Source: CAZLLV01 sp964560325
GTDB lineage: Bacteria > Acidobacteriota > Thermoanaerobaculia > Multivoradales > DATKCC01
Assembly (NCBI GenBank): GCA_964560325.1
Contig: CAZLLV010000403.1
Location: forward strand, 1-7,405
Length of the DNA: 7,405 bases
Reading direction: 5' to 3'
Shown here one piece after another: positions 1 through 3,787 of this stretch. The position numbers and the translations under genes are program-made. Position 1 is the stretch's first letter; each line of letters begins with the position of its first letter. Under the pieces are notes generated by a model that worked only from the letters and a program-made list of their open reading frames with translations, was not told the DNA's origin and did no database searches.

Positions 1-337
1 TGTCGGGCATGCGCAGGCGCGCGACCTCGCGGGGCTCGCGCGCACCCTCCGGCCCCTCTCCGATCACGCTGGTCGCGAGGATCTCGTCGACGTCTCCGAT
101 CGTCACGCCTGCGTACCAGAAGTTGTGCGGCTGGACGGCGACGGCGATCCCCTGGCTGCAGTGCTTGAGGCAGCCGGTGCGGTTGACCATCACCCGGTCG
201 CGCAGCCCGAGCTCGCGGACCCGGTCCTTGAACCGGTGGTAGACCGCGAGCGCGCCGCGCGGCGCGCAGCTCGGCTTGGTCGCGTCGGGCGAACGCTCGT
301 TCAGGCAGACGAGGATCTGGACGTCGGGCTTCGGCAT
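1..337 (-). CDS. [2Fe-2S] ferredoxin, thioredoxin-like fold (3' end beyond window)
   Basis: Small soluble electron carrier with one [2Fe-2S] cluster. Reading the minus strand from the ATG at 337 gives 112 open codons with no stop, so the C-terminus lies outside the window. Four cysteines sit at residues 11, 24, 56 and 60: VCLNERS near the N-terminus, KPSC, then RTGCLKHC. This C-X12-C...C-X3-C pattern is that of the thioredoxin-fold ferredoxins typified by Aquifex aeolicus Fd4, which are also related to the NuoE cluster domain. The fold is supported by a beta strand at residues 6-10, a helix at about 28-43, and VAVQPHNFWYAGVT (66-79). A charged tail rich in E, R and P begins near residue 94. 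It is transcribed divergently from the lipid kinase, 40 bp away. No Shine-Dalgarno is visible, and the -10-like hexamer placement suggests a leaderless mRNA. The redox partner cannot be told from this window. The family call is secure. Confidence 0.93.
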   Translation of the reverse strand, partial: MPKPDVQILVCLNERSPDATKPSCAPRGALAVYHRFKDRVRELGLRDRVMVNRTGCLKHCSQGIAVAVQPHNFWYAGVTIGDVDEILATSVIGEGPEGAREPREVARLRMPD

Positions 338-343
338 GGGCGG

Positions 344-349
344 ATTGTA
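344..349 (-). promoter_or_regulatory. -10-like hexamer TACAAT for the ferredoxin gene
   Basis: On the minus strand the hexamer TACAAT (5 of 6 matches to TATAAT) ends 6 nt before the ATG at 337. The conventional start, with the last T as -7, would fall exactly on the A of the ATG, giving a leaderless transcript. It is part of the only AT-rich stretch in this GC-rich gap. No good -35 is seen about 17 bp upstream. The sequence match is observed; its function is inferred. Confidence 0.5.
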
Positions 350-353
350 TAGA
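348..353 (+). promoter_or_regulatory. -10-like hexamer TATAGA for the lipid kinase gene
   Basis: TATAGA overlaps the opposite-strand TACAAT, so the two divergent genes may share one melted region. It would place the start near 360 and give an 18-nt leader before the ATG at 378. That leader (C-rich, CCGTCCCTCCCCGAGCC) has no Shine-Dalgarno. No convincing -35 is seen. Weak call based only on position and local AT content. Confidence 0.3.
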
Positions 354-377
354 CTCCCGGCCGTCCCTCCCCGAGCC

Positions 378-1328
378 ATGGATCGACCCGTCACCGCGCG
401 CGTGCTGGTGAACCCGGCCGCCGGCCGCGGCGCGGCCCGCCGCGCGCTGCCGGAGCTCGCCCGGCTGATGGAGGGGCGCGCCGATCCCCGGATCGACCTG
501 GTGGTGACCCGTGACCGCGAGGAGCTCGCCGCCCAGGCGGCGCGCGCGGTCGAGCAGGGGGTCGAGCGCCTGCTGGTGGCCGGCGGCGACGGAACGCTCC
601 ACCACGTGCTCGGGCCGCTCGCGGGCTCTGCGACCGCGCTGGCGGTGCTGCCGGTGGGGAGCGGCAACGACCTGGCGGCGACGCTCGGGGTGCCGCGCCG
701 GCTGCCGGAGGCGTTCGAGCAGGCGCTCGCCGGACCGGTGCGGGCGATCGATCTGGGGCGGGTGCGGCGGCCGGACGGCTCCGAGGGCCGGTGCTTCGCG
801 GGGGTGGCCGGCGTGGGGTTCGACAGCGAGGTGGGGCGGACGATCCTGGAGACGGAGGCGAATCCGCGCGGCCTCGGCCGCTTCGTCCGCGGCAGCGCGC
901 TCTACGTCTACGGCGTGGTGCGGACGCTCGGGAGCTTCCGGCCGCCGCGTCTGACGCTGGTCCACGAGGGTGGGCGGTGGGAGGGGGAGACGATGCTGGT
1001 GGCGTTCGGCAATACGCATCGGTTCGGCGGGGGGATGCGGATCGCGCCGGAGGCGGTGCCGGACGATGGGCTGCTCGACGTGGTGGTGGTGCGGCGGATC
1101 CCGAAGGCGACGCTGCTGCGGGTGTTCCCGCGGGTCTACCGGGGGACGCACCTGGGGCATCCGGCGGTGGAGACGTTCCGGACCCGGGAGGTGGTGGTGG
1201 ACGTGGACCGGGGGATGCGGGTGCTGGGGGACGGGGAGTTGATGCAGGAGGTGGGTGGGGGGCGTGGAGAGGTGGTCGTGGAGGTGGTGCCGGGGGCGTT
1301 GCGGGTGGTGGGGGGCGGGGAGAGGTAG
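378..1328 (+). CDS. YegS/DagK-family lipid kinase (diacylglycerol kinase catalytic domain)
   Basis: ATP-dependent kinase of 316 residues, probably phosphorylating diacylglycerol or a related lipid at the inner face of the membrane. The N-terminal nucleotide-binding domain shows VNPAAGRG (11-18), the signature GGDGT (69-73) and PVGSGNDLA (92-100). The C-terminal beta-sandwich domain shows VAGVGFDSEV (143-152), GNTHRFGGGMRIAP (211-224), DDGLLDVV (229-236) and GDGE (284-287), whose Glu lies where the family has its catalytic base. The length is normal for the family (about 300). The ATG at 378 was chosen because it puts the first beta strand (ARVLVNP) directly at the N-terminus. A TTG at 276 in the same frame would overlap the ferredoxin gene and add unrelated sequence. 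Codon use drifts strongly toward G-ending codons in the last third. Exact lipid substrate unknown; it has no operon partner here. Confidence 0.95.
   Translation: MDRPVTARVLVNPAAGRGAARRALPELARLMEGRADPRIDLVVTRDREELAAQAARAVEQGVERLLVAGGDGTLHHVLGPLAGSATALAVLPVGSGNDLAATLGVPRRLPEAFEQALAGPVRAIDLGRVRRPDGSEGRCFAGVAGVGFDSEVGRTILETEANPRGLGRFVRGSALYVYGVVRTLGSFRPPRLTLVHEGGRWEGETMLVAFGNTHRFGGGMRIAPEAVPDDGLLDVVVVRRIPKATLLRVFPRVYRGTHLGHPAVETFRTREVVVDVDRGMRVLGDGELMQEVGGGRGEVVVEVVPGALRVVGGGER
1210..1236 (+). other. Canonical G-quadruplex motif inside the lipid kinase gene
   Basis: Four G runs (1210-1214, 1219-1221, 1226-1230, 1233-1236) are separated by loops of 4, 4 and 2 nt on the coding strand. This fits the classical G3+N1-7 rule, and the mRNA would carry the motif too. 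It is partly a by-product of GGG, CGG and GTG codon choice. The pattern is seen directly; folding and function are unproven. Confidence 0.5.
1292..1320 (+). other. Second G-quadruplex motif at the 3' end of the lipid kinase gene
   Basis: G runs at 1292-1296, 1303-1305, 1310-1315 and 1317-1320 are separated by loops of 6, 4 and 1 nt on the coding strand. The motif ends 8 nt before the stop codon's last base. Such a motif in the transcript end could slow polymerase or ribosome, or act with the downstream inverted repeat in 3'-end formation. That role is inference. Confidence 0.5.
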
Positions 1329-1345
1329 GCGAGGCGGGGTGTGAA

Positions 1346-1521
1346 GCGTTTTCGGGGCCGGGGCTCGCGGGCCTCCGGGGCGGCTCGGCTTGCTGGGTGT
1401 TCCCACGGGTGCCTCGCCTCGCAGGGCCGTCCGCGCGTGGCGCGGGAGTGCACTCCCCCCGGCCGTGCCGGCTGCGCGGGCCCAGAGCCCTCCGGCCCGC
1501 GAGCCCCGGCCCCGAAAACGC
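1346..1521. repeat. Inverted repeat 1: perfect 28-bp arms around a 120-bp centre
   Basis: The left arm at 1346-1373 starts GCGTTTTCGGGGCC and ends CTCGCGGGCC. The right arm at 1494-1521 is its exact reverse complement. Pairing continues for three more bases outward (GAA/TTC) if one extra G in the right copy is bulged out. The 28-bp perfect match is far beyond chance even at this GC content. The centre contains the palindrome at 1444-1457. No transposase is encoded and no target-site duplication is evident at the ends. It may be a non-autonomous fold-back element or REP-like extragenic repeat, and as RNA it would form a strong stem after the kinase stop. Confidence 0.85.
1444..1457. repeat. 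Perfect 14-bp palindrome GGGAGTGCACTCCC
   Basis: A self-complementary site lies within inverted repeat 1, 36 bp before its right arm. It shares the core GGAGTGCACTCC with the palindrome at 1687-1702. As a transcript it would form a hairpin with a UGCA loop. As DNA it could be a dimer-binding site, though its position between convergent gene ends makes an operator less likely. Confidence 0.7.
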
Positions 1522-1531
1522 CTTCGGCGTT
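1515..1531 (-). terminator. Terminator-like hairpin with TTTT, minus strand
   Basis: On the minus strand a 6-bp stem (AACGCC/GGCGTT, GAA loop) is followed by a run of four T overlapping the stem foot (GGCGTTTTC). It overlaps the outer end of the right arm of inverted repeat 1. It could stop read-through from the aldehyde dehydrogenase, whose stop is about 570 nt upstream in that direction. The T run is short, so this is a modest call. Confidence 0.35.
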
Positions 1532-1579
1532 CGGTGGTGGTCGGAGGGCTCCCCCCGTCCACGTCGAGGAGAAGAAGTA

Positions 1580-1747
1580 GGGGAATCGGCGGGCGTGCCT
1601 TTCGAGGCGGGCTCGTCCCCGGCAGGCGGGATGACAAGAAGGCGGCCGACTCTGAGCTCCGCCTCGGCCACCGGGCCGTTTCTCCACCGGAGTGCACTCC
1701 GGACCCGGGGCCGAAGGCTCGCCAGAGTGCAACCCCGCCGATTCCCC
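1580..1747. repeat. Inverted repeat 2: 14-bp arms, branched fold-back segment
   Basis: GGGGAATCGGCGGG at 1580-1593 is the exact reverse complement of 1734-1747. Inside it is a second stem, 1603-1614 with 1654-1666 (one bulged T), and then the perfect palindrome at 1687-1702. Together they would fold as a closed stem carrying two hairpin arms. The total span is 168 bp against 176 bp for inverted repeat 1, and the palindrome lies 31 bp from the right arm here against 36 bp there. The two may therefore be related copies of one element, this one more decayed. Confidence 0.7.
1687..1702. repeat. Perfect 16-bp palindrome CCGGAGTGCACTCCGG
   Basis: Self-complementary site within inverted repeat 2, sharing the 12-bp core GGAGTGCACTCC with the palindrome centred 244 bp upstream. 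Two partial sites follow: AGAGTGCAAC near 1724 and CAGTGCACCG near 1958. The repetition is seen directly; the function is unknown. Confidence 0.75.
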
Positions 1748-1805
1748 CTCCCCCCACCACCTGGCGCAGGGCGAGGGAGTCCCCGACGCCCACCGATCGT
1801 CTCAG

Positions 1806-2061
1806 GGGCCGGAGCCAGGGGTCCCGAACCGGGTCGCTCGGCGGACGCGCCCGCTCCACCGCGCCCGGGAAGACAGACGATGACCGAAGCCAAGCACGGT
1901 CGACCCGCAAGAGACTCCGAAATCGCCCGGAACAGCCCGACCAGGGTCGCGGCGCTCGCAGTGCACCGGACGCAGCAGCCGGCCGAGCCCACTCGAACCG
2001 CACGCCCGCCCCATGCGGGCTCGGGAGCCGACGCCCGGGCGGGAGCCCCTGGCTCCGGCCC
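1806..2061. repeat. Inverted repeat 3: perfect 16-bp arms, 256-bp span
   Basis: GGGCCGGAGCCAGGGG at 1806-1821 is the exact reverse complement of 2046-2061. Similarity continues inward for roughly 20 more bases with small gaps (TCCCG..CCGGG on both sides). Further stems lie inside: CCGAGCCC at 1983-1990 with 2017-2024, and a competing GCCCGC/GCGGGC hairpin at 2004-2020. It is longer than repeats 1 and 2 and lacks their full palindrome. Confidence 0.7.
2042..2056 (-). terminator. Hairpin downstream of the aldehyde dehydrogenase
   Basis: On the minus strand a perfect 6-bp GC stem GGAGCC/GGCTCC with an AGG loop starts 42 nt after the dehydrogenase stop. A second GC hairpin lies at 2004-2020. Neither is followed by a T run, so they are not classical intrinsic terminators. 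They may protect the 3' end or act with Rho. The first also forms part of the right arm of inverted repeat 3. Confidence 0.3.
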
Positions 2062-2098
2062 GCGCCACCGAACGACTCGCCCTCCTCCTACTGCACCC

Positions 2099-3631
2099 TC
2101 AAACGTCGAACTCCACCCCCTGCGCCAACGGCAGCTCCGCTCCCCAGTTGATCGTGCACGTCTGCCGCCGCATGTACGCCTTCCACGAGTCCGACCCCGC
2201 CTCGCGCCCGCCGCCGGTGTCCTTCTCGCCGCCGAAGGCGCCGCCGATCTCCGCTCCCGACGTCGCGATGTTCACGTTCGCGATCCCCGTATCGCTCCCG
2301 GTCGCCGCCAGGAACCGCTCCGCCTCCCGCAGATCGAGCGTGAAGATCGCCGACGACAGCCCCTGCGGCACCGCGTTGTGCGCCGCGATCGCCTCGTCCA
2401 GATCCTCGAACTCGAACACGTAGAGGATCGGCGCGAACGTCTCCTCGCAGGTGATCGGCATCGACGGGTCCGCCGCCACCACCGTCGGACGGACGTAGAA
2501 CCCCTCGCGGTCGAGCCGCTCACCGCCGCACAGGATCTCGCCCCCCTGCTCCCGGACCGTCGCGAGCGCTTGCTCCATCGTCTCGACCGCCACGTCGTGC
2601 ACCAGCGGCCCCATCAGCACGCCCTCCTCCATCGGATCGCCGATCGGGATCGACTGGACCGCCTGGACCAGCTTCTCCTTCACCTCGGCCGCGATCCCCT
2701 TCTGGAGGAAGAGCCGCCGCGCGGTCGTGCAGCGCTGGCCGGTGGTGCCGAAGGAGGCGAAGAGGACGGCGCGCAGCGCCATGTCGAGGTCGGCCTTCTC
2801 GGTCACCACGATGCCGTTGTTGCCGCCCAGCTCGAGGAGCGAGCGGCCGAGGCGCTTCGCCACCTCCTGGCCGACCGCCCGGCCCATGCGCACCGAGCCG
2901 GTCGCCGAGATCAGCGGCAGGCGCCGGTCGGCCGCCATCGCTTCTCCGATGTCGCGGGCGCCGACCGCCAGGTTGAAGATCGGCGGCGCGCCGTTCGCCG
3001 CCAGCACGCGCTCGGCGATCCGGGTGCAGGCGATGGCGGTCAGCGGCGTCACTTCGCTCGGCTTCCAGAGCATCGAGTCGCCGGCGACGGCCGCCACGGC
3101 GGCGTTCCAGCACCAGACCGCGACGGGGAAGTTGAAGGCGGTGATGATGCCGACCGGCCCGAGCGGGTGCCACTGCTCGTACATGCGGTGGAGCGGGCGC
3201 TCGGAGTGCATCGTCTTGCCGTAGAGCTGGCGCGACATGCCGACCGCGAGGTCGCACATGTCGATCATCTCCTGCACCTCGCCCAGGCCCTCGCTGCGGA
3301 TCTTGCCGACCTCGAGCGTGACGAGGGCGCCGAGGTCGTCCTTGTGCTCGCGCAGGGCGTCGCCGAGCTGGCGCACCACCTCGCCGCGCCGGGGCGCGGT
3401 CCAGGTGCGCCACTCGCGGAACGCGTCGACCGTCGCCTCGACCACGCGCTCGTACTCCTCGCGCGTCGCCATGTTGACGCTGGCGAGGGTTTCGCCGGTC
3501 GCCGGGTTCACCGAGTCGATGCGCTCTCCGGTGGTGTCGATCCATTCGCCGGCGAAGGCGCCGGGGTGCTCTCGGTCGATGCCGAGGCGGCGCAGGATCT
3601 CGTCGGCTCGGGTGGTGGTGGAAACGGCCAT
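2099..3631 (-). CDS. amaB: ALDH7-family L-piperidine-6-carboxylate / alpha-aminoadipic semialdehyde dehydrogenase
   Basis: Cytosolic NAD(P)-dependent enzyme expected to oxidise alpha-aminoadipic semialdehyde (in equilibrium with piperidine-6-carboxylate) to alpha-aminoadipate in lysine breakdown. The 510-residue protein is full length and close to human antiquitin. It has EGLGEVQEMIDMCD (114-127), ITAFNFPVAVWCWN with the oxyanion Asn167, cofactor-contacting Lys190 (LWKPSE), ATGSVRMG (243-250), general-base Glu267 in LLELGGNN, catalytic Cys301 in GQRCTTARRLF, and EETFAPILYVF (396-406). The C-terminus carries the ALDH7 signatures GAFGGEKDTGGGREAGSDSW and ELPLAQGVEFDV. Arg300 beside the catalytic Cys and a Glu of the EVQE motif match the substrate-anchoring pair known in antiquitin. 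The start at 3631 is backed by GGAGG 7 nt upstream. It stands alone, with no lysine-pathway neighbour in view. G-ending codons increase toward its 3' end. Family certain; exact substrate inferred from family. Confidence 0.95.
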   Translation of the reverse strand: MAVSTTTRADEILRRLGIDREHPGAFAGEWIDTTGERIDSVNPATGETLASVNMATREEYERVVEATVDAFREWRTWTAPRRGEVVRQLGDALREHKDDLGALVTLEVGKIRSEGLGEVQEMIDMCDLAVGMSRQLYGKTMHSERPLHRMYEQWHPLGPVGIITAFNFPVAVWCWNAAVAAVAGDSMLWKPSEVTPLTAIACTRIAERVLAANGAPPIFNLAVGARDIGEAMAADRRLPLISATGSVRMGRAVGQEVAKRLGRSLLELGGNNGIVVTEKADLDMALRAVLFASFGTTGQRCTTARRLFLQKGIAAEVKEKLVQAVQSIPIGDPMEEGVLMGPLVHDVAVETMEQALATVREQGGEILCGGERLDREGFYVRPTVVAADPSMPITCEETFAPILYVFEFEDLDEAIAAHNAVPQGLSSAIFTLDLREAERFLAATGSDTGIANVNIATSGAEIGGAFGGEKDTGGGREAGSDSWKAYMRRQTCTINWGAELPLAQGVEFDV

Positions 3632-3638
3632 GGGGGTG

Positions 3639-3643
3639 CCTCC
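3639..3643 (-). promoter_or_regulatory. Shine-Dalgarno GGAGG that fixes the aldehyde dehydrogenase start
   Basis: On the minus strand GGAGG is followed by 7 nt and then the ATG at 3631. It is the only clear Shine-Dalgarno in the window and decides against an in-frame ATG 43 codons upstream (3760). Confidence 0.8.
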
Positions 3644-3648
3644 GGTGG

Positions 3649-3667
3649 TTCGGGTGATCGTTCGGGT
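3649..3667. repeat. Two TTCGGGT repeats 12 bp apart upstream of the dehydrogenase
   Basis: TTCGGGT occurs at 3649-3655 and 3661-3667 on the plus strand, with a degenerate third TCGGGGT just after. The pair lies immediately upstream of the ribosome site, within the predicted leader. It could be a regulatory direct repeat or simple-sequence drift; no more can be said. Confidence 0.25.
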
Positions 3668-3707
3668 CGGGGTCGGCGCGCGGAGCTCGGGAGCCGGCGG
3701 GCCGCTC

Positions 3708-3735
3708 GGGGAAGGGTCGTGCCGGGGTGTGGGGG
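3708..3735 (+). other. G-quadruplex motif between divergent promoters and the dehydrogenase start
   Basis: G runs at 3708-3711, 3714-3716, 3724-3727 and 3731-3735 have loops of 2, 7 and 3 nt. The motif is on the plus strand, which is the template strand for the predicted dehydrogenase leader and lies upstream of the ligase-like gene. The pattern is observed; a role is speculative. Confidence 0.4.
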
Positions 3736-3758
3736 CCGGCGGCCGTCCGCGCCGCTCC

Positions 3759-3764
3759 ATTGTA
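3759..3764 (-). promoter_or_regulatory. -10-like hexamer TACAAT for the aldehyde dehydrogenase
   Basis: Minus-strand TACAAT is identical to the hexamer in front of the ferredoxin gene. It would start transcription near 3752 and give a leader of about 120 nt ending in the GGAGG site. No good -35 is visible. This divergent gap is otherwise almost pure G and C, which makes the hexamer stand out. Confidence 0.4.
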
Positions 3765-3775
3765 CCGCCTGCCCG

Positions 3776-3781
3776 TAGAAT
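3776..3781 (+). promoter_or_regulatory. -10-like hexamer TAGAAT for the ligase-like gene
   Basis: TAGAAT (5 of 6 to TATAAT) is followed by six bases, GCCGCG, and then the ATG at 3788. With the last T as -7, the transcript would begin at the A of the ATG, again a leaderless arrangement. There is no Shine-Dalgarno upstream of the ATG, which fits. Confidence 0.5.
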
Positions 3782-3787
3782 GCCGCG

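Larger units (their letters stand above)
1329..2098. other. Gene-free convergent intergenic region rich in inverted repeats
   Basis: This 770-bp stretch lies between the 3' ends of the lipid kinase and the aldehyde dehydrogenase. All open frames through it are low-complexity Pro/Arg/Gly/Ala strings without recognisable domains or ribosome sites, so I call no gene. It holds three long inverted repeats (arms 1346-1373/1494-1521, 1580-1593/1734-1747, 1806-1821/2046-2061), two perfect GTGCAC-centred palindromes and several short hairpins. The stretch 1871-1930 is less GC-rich than its surroundings, and I see nothing definite in it. Confidence 0.75.

Noticed and set aside
276..377. Upstream TTG start (276) for the lipid kinase
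   Set aside because: It would add 34 residues unlike the family and overlap the start of the divergent ferredoxin gene. The ATG at 378 begins right at the first conserved strand.
1346..1747. Complete insertion sequence
   Set aside because: The segments are too short, encode no transposase and show no clear target-site duplication.
391..1992. Long minus-strand open frame antisense to the lipid kinase and running through the gap
   Set aside because: Pro/Arg/Ala/Ser low-complexity product with no domain. It is a by-product of high GC, lying opposite a clearly conserved kinase.
1802..2068. Minus-strand small frame with a Cys-containing stretch in the gap
   Set aside because: No family resemblance, no ribosome site, and both ends fall inside inverted-repeat arms, which explains the sequence better.
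1880..2098. Possible small plus-strand gene beginning ATGACCGAAGCC at 1880
   Set aside because: The frame has no stop before it runs into antisense of the dehydrogenase, the product becomes Pro/Arg/Ala rich, and there is no convincing ribosome site.
1329..2098. CRISPR array or integron-like repeats in the gap
   Set aside because: The repeats are inverted pairs of differing sequence, not regularly spaced direct repeats, and no cas or integrase gene is present.
3632..3760. N-terminal extension of the aldehyde dehydrogenase from an in-frame ATG at 3760
   Set aside because: The extra 43 residues are Pro/Arg/Thr low complexity, the ATG overlaps the -10-like hexamer, and a good GGAGG supports the start at 3631.
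791..3778. Plus-strand open frame of nearly 1000 codons through kinase, gap and antisense of the dehydrogenase
   Set aside because: Stop codons are rare at this GC content. The product is repetitive Gly/Arg/Ala/Asp and overlaps two well-supported genes in wrong frames.
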